Shown here piece after piece: positions 1 to 7,827 of a DNA stretch of 64,000 nt. Location: assembly GCA_009841115.1 (NCBI GenBank), contig VXML01000062.1, positions 64,030 to 128,029 of the forward strand. The letters run 5' to 3'. Position numbers and translations under genes: made by a program. The stretch's first letter is position 1; every line of letters starts with the position of its first letter. The DNA is from Gemmatimonadota bacterium. GTDB taxonomy: Bacteria > Latescibacterota > UBA2968 > UBA8231. A model generated the notes under the pieces. The model was not told the DNA's origin and ran no database searches. It saw only the letters and a list, made by a program, of their open reading frames with translations.

Positions 1-2
1 CG

Positions 3-383
3 CTCGACGAGGCGTACTGGCAGCGACAGGCAAGTGAGTCGGTAGCGTTCGACCGCTGCGTGGAGACGCTGGCGGAGTTAGATGTGCAGGTCGTCGTGGA
101 GATTGGCCCAGACGCGGTGCTAGGTCCGATGGTGGCTTCGGCTTGGCCGGAGTCGGCCGATGGTGCTGGGATGCCGGTCGTGTTGTCCAGCCTGGGAGCC
201 TCGCAGGATGACGATGGCTTCACGGAGGCGGTTGCAGGCGCGTACGAGGCGGGGCTGGCGATTTCCTTTGCGGGGTTGTTCGCTGGGGAGACGCGGTCTC
301 GGGTCTCGCTGCCGAGCTATCCGTTCCAGCGCCGCCGCCACTGGATCGAAGCGCGGCCCGCTCCAAGCGTCGTGGAGCGTTGA
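3..383 (+). CDS. Polyketide synthase C-terminal fragment (acyltransferase end), 5' partial
   Basis: The frame is open from the first bases of the window, so the gene begins upstream. The visible 126 residues look like the end of a type I PKS acyltransferase domain. A YWQRQASESVAFDRCVETL stretch is followed by VVVEIGPDAVL, which matches the usual 'EVGPHxVL' element near the AT C-terminus. Near the end, SLPSYPFQRRRHWIE is the classic post-AT linker (LPTYPFQRxRYW). AT domains load the extender unit onto the carrier protein. No ACP domain follows in the same chain; a free-standing carrier protein gene lies 95 bp downstream and a phosphopantetheinyl transferase after that, so this is probably the edge of a biosynthetic cluster. 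What the upstream modules are cannot be seen. Confidence 0.9.
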   Translation, partial: LDEAYWQRQASESVAFDRCVETLAELDVQVVVEIGPDAVLGPMVASAWPESADGAGMPVVLSSLGASQDDDGFTEAVAGAYEAGLAISFAGLFAGETRSRVSLPSYPFQRRRHWIEARPAPSVVER

Positions 384-478
384 TTACGGTGGATTGACTT
401 AACGCGTTCAACTTTGTAATATTTTGCCCGTCGTTTTAAGCAGCCATATACCTTCACCCTTGAGAAAGGATAATAAAC

Positions 479-718
479 ATGGCTTCAACCGCAGAACGTC
501 TCAGAAACCTCATCAGCGAAAACCTCGAAGTAGATGGGCAGCCAATAGATGTGCCCCAAGATCTGAACTTCAGCCTCATTGAGGCTGGCGTCCCCTCTAC
601 GGATCTCGTTGCGTTCGCGAAGTTGGTTTCGCAGGAGTTCAACGTTACGTTCACCGTCGAACATTGTACGCAGCTTAAAAGCGTACAGGAAGTAGTTGAA
701 CTCATCGATTCTCAATAG
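479..718 (+). CDS. Discrete acyl carrier protein with atypical GVPS motif
   Basis: This 79-residue protein has the length and four-helix pattern of a carrier protein. The phosphopantetheine site is read as EAGVPSTDLVAF, with Ser40 at the position of the usual DSL serine. The aspartate before it is replaced by proline and the following leucine by threonine, which is unusual. Downstream EFNVTFTVEHC resembles the helix III region of PKS/NRPS carriers. A good ribosome site (GAAAGGATAATAAAC) precedes the ATG. It sits between the PKS end and an Sfp-type transferase, which is its likely activator. If Ser40 is modified, the protein would shuttle an acyl group for the PKS; loss of function cannot be excluded because of the altered motif. 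Confidence 0.8.
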   Translation: MASTAERLRNLISENLEVDGQPIDVPQDLNFSLIEAGVPSTDLVAFAKLVSQEFNVTFTVEHCTQLKSVQEVVELIDSQ

Positions 719-809
719 CTAAACGCCTTTGGAAGGTGTCCGCTGATCCTGTGAAAACCGGCGGCTTTCTAGTCGGGCCGACACGGCCGATTGGGAAGCC
801 GCCGTTTCC

Positions 810-1550
810 ATGCGGATGGTAGTGCCCCGACATATGCCTGATTCCATTGCCGAGTGCTGGTGGCGTCCGTTTAGAAAGGTTGGCTGTGCTACGGTCCTGC
901 ATGTCGATTTGACGGCTCATGCGGACCGCGAGGCGGAGGCTTGGGCGTGGCTGGATGAGGAAGAGCAGGCGCGTTGGCAACGCTACCAGCACGATGGTAC
1001 GCGACGCCGATTCGCCTTATGCCGTGCGGCGCTCCGCGCCGTGCTCTGTGGTCAGCTCGGTTGCCGCAATGAACAGCTTGCGTTTGGTGCGTCTGATCAC
1101 GGAAAGCCGTACGCGGTGATGCAGGGGGTGGCGGCTCCCGTCAGTTTCAACGTCAGTCATAGCGGCGCGCATGGACTAATCGCGGTTGCAGAGGCAGGGC
1201 GGCTGGGGGTGGATGTGGAGGAGCGCAGCACGCCGCGCGATCTCGATGGACTGATCAGCAGCGTGCTGGGGCCGGACGAACAAGCCGAGCTGGCATTGGC
1301 GCGTGGAGGTCGCAAGTTGCACTTGTTCTTCAATTTTTGGACTATTAAAGAAGCCTTGATCAAGGCACTTGGCCTAGGGCTTGCTTTGGATATGTCCCGA
1401 TTCGAGATCCCGTTGGCCATGCGTCACGGTGAGACGACGAGCGTATTTCAGTTTCCGCAGATGCCGACCGTCAGATGGCACATAGAGGACCTTGGCAACG
1501 AGCATTTCGCGGCTGCCATCGCTTGCGAATTAGATCCGGATCCCAATTGA
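810..1550 (+). CDS. Sfp-type 4'-phosphopantetheinyl transferase
   Basis: The 246-residue protein has the three marker motifs of the Sfp/HetI family: FNVSHSG at about 113-119, GVDVEE at about 133-138 (metal-binding acidic residues) and WTIKEALIK at about 177-185. These enzymes move phosphopantetheine from CoA to the serine of carrier proteins, here most likely the ACP just upstream and the PKS carriers. The start is uncertain: ATG codons at 810, 816 and 834 are all possible and none has a strong ribosome site. The stop TGA overlaps a TTG that is the best start for the next gene, suggesting translational coupling. Confidence 0.93.
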   Translation: MRMVVPRHMPDSIAECWWRPFRKVGCATVLHVDLTAHADREAEAWAWLDEEEQARWQRYQHDGTRRRFALCRAALRAVLCGQLGCRNEQLAFGASDHGKPYAVMQGVAAPVSFNVSHSGAHGLIAVAEAGRLGVDVEERSTPRDLDGLISSVLGPDEQAELALARGGRKLHLFFNFWTIKEALIKALGLGLALDMSRFEIPLAMRHGETTSVFQFPQMPTVRWHIEDLGNEHFAAAIACELDPDPN

Positions 1551-2452
1551 CCTCAACTTCAGAACCCGTCTGGGAAATACCCGAGCCGCTTTCCACTAGC
1601 GATGTTCGCGTGGATGATGACACTGTCATCACTCTGCGCCGTCATGGGAATCCGGCGGGGCCGCGGCTCGTGCTGTGCCACGGCAGTGGCCTAGCGATTG
1701 ATCTCTATTATCCCTTCTGGTCGCTGCTGACCGATGATTTCGATCTGATCATCTACGACCTCAGAAATCACGGTTGGAATGCTGTTAGCTCCTTGCGAAA
1801 TCACAATGTTCCCACCTTCATTAGCGACCACGACCTCATTCTCGAAGCGATTGACCACCACTACGGCAAGAAACCGAAAATAGGTGTTTTCCATTCGGTT
1901 GCGGCGCTGACAACGCTTTTATCGCCGACCAAAGGCAGTGGCTTCTCGGCGTACGTGCTGTTTGATCCGCCTTTGTGCAAGCGCGGTGCCAGCTATGAAG
2001 AATTTGATGCGGCTGCTGAGCGCTTGGCCGCGATGACGCGGCGCCGCACGCCTCAGTTTCGGACTAGGGAAGAGCTTGTAGATATTCTTCCCTATATACC
2101 AACTTTCCAGCGCGTCGTGCCTGGGGTTTTCGATCTCGTGGGAAGGACTACGCTGCGCGAATGTGAGAATGGCGAGGGTTATGAGCTTCGCTGTCCGCGC
2201 GAGTACGAAGCGCAGGTCGTAGAGTATGCTGCCCCTTATGCCGTGCTGGTAGATTTTGCAACATTCCATTGCCCAATAAAGGTTCTCGGCGCTGATCCTA
2301 CCTTGCCGTATTCCTATCTGCCGACGCTCGATCTTAGTCATATCTTGACCGTAGATTACGACTTCCTGCCCGAATCGACGCACCTGATGCAAATAGAGCA
2401 GCCAGCAGAATGCGCCGCGACAATGCGCGAATTTATCGAGTCTCTGGCTTGA
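1547..2452 (+). CDS. Alpha/beta-hydrolase fold protein, possible PKS release or editing hydrolase
   Basis: About 301 residues. LVLCHGSG (HG near 45-46) gives the oxyanion-hole region, IIYDLRNHG is the usual strand-turn element, GVFHSVAA places the nucleophile serine near 117, and ESTHLMQ near the end supplies the catalytic histidine. I chose the TTG at 1547, which overlaps the upstream TGA as TTGA; an ATG at 1475 would add 24 residues encoded inside the transferase gene and unlike the family. Position in the cluster suggests a thioesterase-like role in product release or clearing stalled carriers, but the substrate is not readable from sequence. The nucleophile elbow HSVAA departs from GxSxG. 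Confidence 0.78.
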   Translation: MTSTSEPVWEIPEPLSTSDVRVDDDTVITLRRHGNPAGPRLVLCHGSGLAIDLYYPFWSLLTDDFDLIIYDLRNHGWNAVSSLRNHNVPTFISDHDLILEAIDHHYGKKPKIGVFHSVAALTTLLSPTKGSGFSAYVLFDPPLCKRGASYEEFDAAAERLAAMTRRRTPQFRTREELVDILPYIPTFQRVVPGVFDLVGRTTLRECENGEGYELRCPREYEAQVVEYAAPYAVLVDFATFHCPIKVLGADPTLPYSYLPTLDLSHILTVDYDFLPESTHLMQIEQPAECAATMREFIESLA

Positions 2453-2998
2453 TGCCCATTTTTTCTACCGTGTCCAAAGGGCTACTTATCGTCTCAAGGT
2501 CGATTCTATATAGCAAAATGAAAAAACTGGGTATCAAACGTCCTGAATAAAGGCGATATTGCCTGTCGCAAGATACGACAGTGTTGCAAATCAGCACGTC
2601 CCGCCAAAATTTCCGTAAACCGCGCCATAAGCCACGTGATTTCAAGGAGTTGGCCTCCTCCTCCTCTCCTTCAGCGCCATTCGACCGTTGCATTGTGCGT
2701 CACCTCAGAATTTCCGATCCTCGCGCCTCGATCATCTAACTTCCTTTGTATAAAGGACTTATTCATTTTTCGACGCCTTGGTACGGATTGTGCATCAGTA
2801 TCCGTGGATGCGAACGACTTGCTGTTGACGCTGCGCGTTAATGGGCGGCGTAGGAGGGATGTGTTGTAGTAAGAAGCTGTCTGGAATTTCCGAGTGCGTC
2901 CGAGCGCGAGGCAAGGTGGAGCAAACGGGGTGGACAGCCGCGGCCGCCGCGTTTGCAGTCGTGCGGGGCCCGCGAGGGGTTTCAGGCAGCTTCCTTTT
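2453..2998. other. 546-bp intergenic stretch holding a gene-less Cache-type cassette
   Basis: No convincing gene. It holds a 235-bp block homologous to the upstream region of the Cache gene at 11003-12067 (see the repeat at 2565-2802), about 70 bp with no recognisable content, and a hairpin of the same kind that ends the Cache genes. Short open frames on both strands (2433-2693 minus, 2636-2869 plus) lack ribosome sites and protein-like composition. Confidence 0.6.
2565..2802 (+). repeat. Diverged copy of a Cache-gene upstream region (inverted relative to 12126-12365)
   Basis: Read on plus, this block aligns over its whole length with the reverse complement of 12126-12365. Shared landmarks occur in the same order: GCAAATCAGC, CTCTCCTTCAG, GTTGCATT, CTCGATCAT, AAAGGACTTA, CGCCTTGG and GATTGTGCAT. 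The other copy runs directly into the Cache gene start at 12067; this copy leads into no gene. Homology is clear by eye; the exact identity was not computed. Confidence 0.75.
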
Positions 2999-3000
2999 TT
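2873..3000. terminator. Long-range hairpin terminator behind the NCS2 permease
   Basis: Arms GAAGCTGTCTGGAA (2873-2886) and TTTCAGGCAGCTTC (2980-2993) pair fully if two G-U pairs are allowed, and the right arm runs into CTTTTTT. The left arm resembles those of the Cache-gene terminators (AAGCYRTCTGAAAA). On minus it begins directly after the permease stop codon; on plus it would end any transcript from the repeat at 2565-2802. The loop of about 93 bases is unusually long. Confidence 0.55.
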
Positions 3001-4732
3001 AGGAGGTCACTTGCACTGTAACGATGTCCAGTCCGTGATACTTCTGGTGCCGCACTGAAGAAGCGTAATGGCGCAACAGGCGAAACGATAGCTCTCGTTC
3101 ATCAAAGGTTTCGGTCTGTTCGTCTAGATACGCAAGACGGTCTTCTAGGTTTTCCTCGTCGAAGACCGCTAGAAATTCCATTTCCACAGTCCCGCCTTCG
3201 GGCCGCGCGACGATAATCAAGCGCGGGGCCTCGCCCGCCGGATATGCGTCGCCCGGCTGCAACAAACTCGACAGGGTTTCCTCGCCTGCGGAGCGCAACC
3301 GCTCGGTCGCAGCAGCGTCCCAACCGATCTGGGCGGCAACCTCTTGGAGGAAGGCGTTGATGCGGGGAAGGTCGGCCATATCCAGCCGGATCTCCAAGCG
3401 TCGGCGGCGCGAGCTAGTTAGTTCGAGGAACGCAGTTAGTGCCAGCGCCGTTGTCGTGCCGATGGTTATGCCGTTGCCGAGCAACGCGCCCCAAGGACTA
3501 GGCAGCAGGTCCGCGAGAATGTTCTGATGCTGCATACCAAGGCCGATGGAGAACGCCAGCCCTACCACGATGGCTTTTTGTGGGTCGAGGCCGGCTCGCA
3601 ATAGGGTCTGGATCCCCTCGACGAAGAGCATCCCAATCGCGACCAACAAGAAGCCTCCCATGACTGGACTGGGAATGGCGAGCAGGACGCCTGTTATCTT
3701 GGGGAAAAACGCCAGCAGCGCGAGGAGACCCCCTACGGCATAGCCAGCGCTGCGGGCGGAGACGCCGGTGAGGTGGATGAGCGAGACGGTAGAAGACGAA
3801 TAGGAGGTTGTGGGCGGCGTCCCGGTGAGGCCCGATAATAGGACGCCCACCCCGTTGGCGTAGGTTGAGCCTTGGATCAGGCGAAAGTCGGTCGTCCGTG
3901 GCCGCCGCCGCGATACCTGTTGGACAACCACGCCATCGCCAATGCCCTTGATCACTTGCACGAGGGTGACAATCAGGAACATCGGCAGCAGTGCCCAGAA
4001 TCCCGCGCTCGGCGTCAGGTCTAGGCCCGGAAATCCGCTGGCGGGGATTCCAACCCAAGCAGCGGCGCTCAAGTGTGCAAAGTCATACAGTCCGAATGGT
4101 GCTGCGGCCACGCAGCCGGCTGCGATTCCGAGCAGTAGCGACCACGGCCGCCAAGTTCGGGGGCCACGCAGCATCGACATTGTGGCGGCAATCAGCGTCA
4201 CCGCGGCCACACACGGACCTGCCGCCAGTGAAGATCCCTCGGGCACTTCTTGCAGCCGGTCGAAAGAGATGGGCAGGAGAATCGCCGCAATCAGCATGAG
4301 TACCGTGCCGGAGACAACGGGCGTAATGATGCGGCGCAGCAACGGTAGCCATGCCGCTAATGCCAAGTAAAAGAGCGACGAAAGGACGATGAGGCTGGCC
4401 AACATGGCCGTCCCGCCCTCTTCGATGGCTAGAACCGAGACGGCGATGAAGTTGGGCGTGGCTCCCATAATAAGTATGTGGCCACCGCCCAGCCGTCCGA
4501 TTTTGGCCGCTTGTAGCGCAGTGTTCACCCCGCTGATAATCAGCGCCGCGAAAACGGCCCACGACAGATAGCTTTCGTCTTGGCCGGCTGCTAGGGCGGT
4601 GATGGCCACGATCAGCACCGTCGGTGCTAGCCCTATTATGATACCTTGGACGCCGACCCCTATGGCCACGGGTAGGGGACAGCGCTCGTCTAGTTCGTAG
4701 CGGATGTTTGCGTTTGCGCGGGCTGCTGTCAA
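2999..4732 (-). CDS. NCS2-family nucleobase:cation symporter fused to a C-terminal RsbW-like domain
   Basis: 577 residues. Residues 1-440 are rich in membrane helices with features of the xanthine/uracil permease family: GGGHILIMGAT early, an SGLTGTPPTTSYSSSTVSLIHLTGV motif region, and a QxxxGIGD-type stretch (LVQVIKGIGDGVVVQQ). These carriers import purines, pyrimidines or ascorbate with a cation. Residues about 445-577 are extra and soluble. The order DLPRINAFLQEVAAQIG, RLRSAGEETLSSLL and ELSFRLLRHYASSVRHQKY resembles RsbW-type anti-sigma kinase ATPase domains, but the N-box asparagine is a serine and no DxGxG box is visible, so ATP binding is doubtful. Start is TTG at 4732 with no strong ribosome site. 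It follows the binding-protein gene by 24 bp. Fusion is seen directly; its role is unknown. Confidence 0.85.
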   Translation of the reverse strand: MTAARANANIRYELDERCPLPVAIGVGVQGIIIGLAPTVLIVAITALAAGQDESYLSWAVFAALIISGVNTALQAAKIGRLGGGHILIMGATPNFIAVSVLAIEEGGTAMLASLIVLSSLFYLALAAWLPLLRRIITPVVSGTVLMLIAAILLPISFDRLQEVPEGSSLAAGPCVAAVTLIAATMSMLRGPRTWRPWSLLLGIAAGCVAAAPFGLYDFAHLSAAAWVGIPASGFPGLDLTPSAGFWALLPMFLIVTLVQVIKGIGDGVVVQQVSRRRPRTTDFRLIQGSTYANGVGVLLSGLTGTPPTTSYSSSTVSLIHLTGVSARSAGYAVGGLLALLAFFPKITGVLLAIPSPVMGGFLLVAIGMLFVEGIQTLLRAGLDPQKAIVVGLAFSIGLGMQHQNILADLLPSPWGALLGNGITIGTTTALALTAFLELTSSRRRRLEIRLDMADLPRINAFLQEVAAQIGWDAAATERLRSAGEETLSSLLQPGDAYPAGEAPRLIIVARPEGGTVEMEFLAVFDEENLEDRLAYLDEQTETFDERELSFRLLRHYASSVRHQKYHGLDIVTVQVTS

Positions 4733-4756
4733 AAGAGGCTCAGCTTTCCGTTGGGA

Positions 4757-6076
4757 TCACGGCGCGAACTGGTACACTACTGGCACCTGCGCGATATCCG
4801 TGATGCTCGTGTCCGTGTGGTGGTAGATGTTGATGCGGCCGGTGCCGCAGTCGCCAAAATCGTCGCAGGAGATCGCGCCGATAAGTCCCTGAAAGTCGGC
4901 CGTCGCGCCGACTCCTGAGCGCAGTGCGGCGCGGTCTATGTACAATTTGCCATCTTGCTCTACTGCAACGGATTTGATGGCGCTGAGCAGCACGGTAGTG
5001 GCGTCGTACGCATGGGCCCAGTACGGAGAAGTCGGCGACCCGCCGTACGTAGCTTCATACGCGGCGAGTACGTCGGCCGCATTTTTGCCGGTCGCTGCAT
5101 TGACGTTTGCTCCGTGGTCCGACTCCGGTCCGGCGAAGTACATGCCCTCCGACTGCGGCGTGCCGAGGAACTCGGACACGAAGAGAGCCGCGCCTGAAAT
5201 GAGCGTCACATCTTCTAGGCCGTCGAACGCCTGCGCCTGCTCGGCGAAGGGCGTGCCTTCCTCTTCGAAGAGCGGGAAGAAGATGCCGTCTGGTTCGGCG
5301 GCGGCGAATTCCGCGAGAACGTCCGTCATATCCGTGTCGCCCTTGTTGATGCGGGCAGCGACCGCGATCTCGCCGCCGAGTGCACCGAATGCATTGCCAA
5401 ACGCGCTGACGAGGGCTGTGGTGTATGGATCGCCGTCGTCAACGGCCACCATGCGCCGCAGCCCCAATTCATTGTAGGCGAAGTCGGCGACTGCGTTGGC
5501 CTGATAGAGATCGTTGTTGGCAGTGCGGAAATAGCCGGAGTGATAGTTGGGGTTGGCGTTGCCAGCGAGGTTGGACGTGAGCAGCGGCGACGTGTTGGAT
5601 GGGGAAATCATCACTAGTCCTGCCTCGCTGATCACTGGTGAAGCCGCCACGGCTGCGGCTGAGCACGATGTGCCGATGACGCCTACCACCTGCGGGTCGG
5701 TGCTGATCTGCTCGGCACCCGCGCGTCCGCCATCTGGTGTGCACATGCTGTCCATAGACTCGCCGAGTTCGACGGCGCGACCGTGAATGTCGCCAAAGTC
5801 GCGCACGGCTAACTCGACGCCGTTGCGCAACGCACCGCCTAGCGACGCCGCGCCAGTGATCGAGAGCAACGAGCGAATCTGCACGGCCTCGCCGGGGCCG
5901 AGCGGATGGATCCGCGACTCGGCCCGCCCAGCAACGGGGGTACTGGTCCAAGTTATGCTGCTGATTCTGCGCTTGGCGGCCGGCTCGGTCGGCTCGTTGG
6001 AGGAGACTGGATCGAGATCGGAACATGCGCCTAGGGTCAAGGCGCAGGTGAAGAGGAAAAACAGAGCGGATTGCAT
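4757..6076 (-). CDS. Branched-chain amino-acid-type ABC substrate-binding lipoprotein (Peripla_BP_6)
   Basis: 439 residues. The N-terminus (FLFTCALTLGAC, Cys18) is a lipoprotein signal with a lipobox. The body follows the LivJ/amide-urea receptor family: SLLSITGAASLGGALRNG, then VVGVIGTSCSAAAVAASPVI, then MISPSNTSPLLT, VVDDGDPYTTALV and the late YDATTVLLSAI. Such proteins bind small amides, amino acids or aromatic acids in the periplasm. No ABC permease or ATPase gene is nearby; instead the NCS2-type permease follows 24 bp downstream and a sulfatase lies upstream on the same strand. The pairing with NCS2 is odd and may mean the receptor serves sensing or a distant transporter. Confidence 0.88.
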   Translation of the reverse strand: MQSALFFLFTCALTLGACSDLDPVSSNEPTEPAAKRRISSITWTSTPVAGRAESRIHPLGPGEAVQIRSLLSITGAASLGGALRNGVELAVRDFGDIHGRAVELGESMDSMCTPDGGRAGAEQISTDPQVVGVIGTSCSAAAVAASPVISEAGLVMISPSNTSPLLTSNLAGNANPNYHSGYFRTANNDLYQANAVADFAYNELGLRRMVAVDDGDPYTTALVSAFGNAFGALGGEIAVAARINKGDTDMTDVLAEFAAAEPDGIFFPLFEEEGTPFAEQAQAFDGLEDVTLISGAALFVSEFLGTPQSEGMYFAGPESDHGANVNAATGKNAADVLAAYEATYGGSPTSPYWAHAYDATTVLLSAIKSVAVEQDGKLYIDRAALRSGVGATADFQGLIGAISCDDFGDCGTGRINIYHHTDTSITDIAQVPVVYQFAP

Positions 6077-6147
6077 GGAGACTTCCTTTCTGGAGTTGGC
6101 AAATGCCTTGGTTAATGGTAGCGAGGCTTACGGCGTGGACAATTATT

Positions 6148-7494
6148 TCATTCTGGGTAGATGCCCAAAAATTCGCGGGCCGGGTGGTGCGGCTCCGAGG
6201 CCGAGCGGGCGTCGGGATCGTTGACTACCGCGGTAGCGGGCGGCACTATGGGCTGCCCGTGGGCTAGGGGGTCGTCGGTGTTTTGCATCCATTGGTCGAG
6301 GCGTTGGCGTAGCTCCTCTAAGTGATCTTGGCAATTGGGGTCTGCGGCCAAGTTGTGGGTTTCGTGCGGGTCGAAGACTAAGTCGTAGAGTCGTTCGCGC
6401 TCTAGGGGGCGTTGCCGCCAGCCTTGGTCGATAAAATAGTCTTTGGTCAGGCTGTCGTCGCAATTGGGCATGACTGGGTATTGGCGCTGGTCGAAGCGGC
6501 GGATGTACTTGAAGCGCGGCGTGCGGATGCAGCGCTGGGGTTCGTAGTAAGTGTGGTAGTTTACTTCGGCGAAAATTTCGCCGCGGATTTCCTGCGCTTG
6601 ACCGTTTACCAGTGGCAGAAGTGAGGTGCCCTGCACGTGATCGGGCAACGCGATTCCGGCTAGGGCGCAGACCGTTGGATAGATATCGATTTGGCTGACC
6701 AAGGCATCGACCACTTGGCCGCCACTGAAGCCGCCTGGGCCGCGCAGCACTAGCATGACGCCAAGGCCGTGGTCGGTGAGGTTGCACTTCATGGTGGGGA
6801 AGGCAATGCCGTGGTCGGTGGTGCAAATGACGAGGGTATTGTCGGCCAAGCCATTGTCTTGCAGGGCGGCGAAGACGCGGCCCATTTTGGCGTCGAGGGT
6901 GCGGGCCGCGTCGATGTACTCGGCCATGTCTTGGCGCGTCTCGGGTGTATCGGGGAAGGGCGCGGATGGCCGCACATAGCGCGGGTCGGTGGAATCCTCG
7001 CCGTGGGGCTGGGGCGCAAAACCGCGTCGCTGGCGGTGGGTTTCGCCAAAGCCCACGTCTAAGTAAAAGGGCGCGCGATGATCTTCGGCTAAAAAGGCGG
7101 CGGCCCGGTCCTCGGTCTGGGCATCAGGAGCCTCTTGGGGCAATAGGCGGGTGAAGCCACCGTCGTTGATGTCCGCTACCACGTGCTGGAAGCCGGCCAT
7201 AGCCGTGGTGTAACCGGCCTTTTGCAGAGTGTGGGTCAGCAGCCGTTCGGGGTGGGGCAAGGTCCAGCCGCGATTGACCAAGCCGGTCATGCCGCAGGAA
7301 TGGGCCCACTGGCCCGTGAGCAGGCAGGCGCGGCTGGGCGAGCAGGTGGGGTTGGCGCAAAAGGCTTGGCGGAAGAGGACGCCTTCCTCGGCTAGCTGCT
7401 GGATATGCGGCGTGGGTATGGAGTGGCCGTAGGGCTGGACGTAGCGGCCGGTGTCGTGCGAGTGGATATAGACGATATTGGGGGGGGGTGGCAT
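6148..7494 (-). CDS. Type I sulfatase, probably cytoplasmic
   Basis: 448 residues from the ATG at 7494 (a GTG at 7536 would add 14). NIVYIHSHDTGR near the start gives a metal-binding Asp; CSPSR at 51-55 is the C-x-P-S-R signature whose cysteine is converted to formylglycine; TTDHGIAFP supplies the late Asp-His metal ligands. RERLYDLVFDPHETHNLA is a typical C-terminal sulfatase ending. Overall layout resembles N-sulphoglucosamine sulphohydrolase-like members. No signal peptide is visible, so it may act on imported sulfated sugars. It is upstream of the binding lipoprotein (71 bp gap) and may be co-transcribed with it. The substrate cannot be assigned. Confidence 0.9.
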   Translation of the reverse strand: MPPPPNIVYIHSHDTGRYVQPYGHSIPTPHIQQLAEEGVLFRQAFCANPTCSPSRACLLTGQWAHSCGMTGLVNRGWTLPHPERLLTHTLQKAGYTTAMAGFQHVVADINDGGFTRLLPQEAPDAQTEDRAAAFLAEDHRAPFYLDVGFGETHRQRRGFAPQPHGEDSTDPRYVRPSAPFPDTPETRQDMAEYIDAARTLDAKMGRVFAALQDNGLADNTLVICTTDHGIAFPTMKCNLTDHGLGVMLVLRGPGGFSGGQVVDALVSQIDIYPTVCALAGIALPDHVQGTSLLPLVNGQAQEIRGEIFAEVNYHTYYEPQRCIRTPRFKYIRRFDQRQYPVMPNCDDSLTKDYFIDQGWRQRPLERERLYDLVFDPHETHNLAADPNCQDHLEELRQRLDQWMQNTDDPLAHGQPIVPPATAVVNDPDARSASEPHHPAREFLGIYPE

Positions 7495-7674
7495 GGGAAC
7501 CTGTCGTTGGTCGATGGCGCGGAGCGAAATGGGCACCCGTCGATGGGTATCACCTCATCTTTTAATGAAAAAAAGATAGATACCTTCATCAACTGCAATT
7601 CTCTAGACAACACCCAATGCGGCTACCCTCTGATGCTCATCATTGTCGTCTAGCGTTTGCGGCGTAGCGAACAG

Positions 7675-7733
7675 AAAAGCCGTCTGAAAATTCCCAGCGA
7701 TTACTTGGCGCTGTGAATTCTCAGACGGCTTTT
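7675..7733. terminator. Bidirectional intrinsic terminator after Cache gene 1
   Basis: AAAAGCCGTCTGA (7675-7687) and TCAGACGGCTTTT (7721-7733) form a perfect 13-bp stem bounded by A and T runs, so it can stop transcripts from either side. It lies downstream of the minus-strand Cache gene at 7828-9033 and upstream of the sulfatase. Near-copies follow the Cache genes at 12463 and 13735. Confidence 0.8.
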
Positions 7734-7739
7734 CTTAGG

Positions 7740-7827
7740 CTAACGCTTCCTACCGAACTCGACGGTCAACCCCTCGACGGCGTCGCCTAGGACCGTTGCC
7801 TCCACTTCCGTACGGGTAACGGCGCGT
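7740..7827 (-). pseudogene. Remnant of a C-terminal extension like that of Cache gene 5
   Basis: Directly past the stop of the 7828-9033 gene, the minus strand reads AVTRTEVEATVLGDAVEGL in another frame. This nearly matches TVTRTEVEATVLGDAVEGL in the intact gene at 13735-15375. After about 27 residues it jumps to bases matching the 3' flank of that gene (GCTAACGCTT, CTACCGAAC). The simplest reading is that gene 1 once carried the same long tail and lost it through an early stop, a frame change and deletion of most of the tail. Confidence 0.75.
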
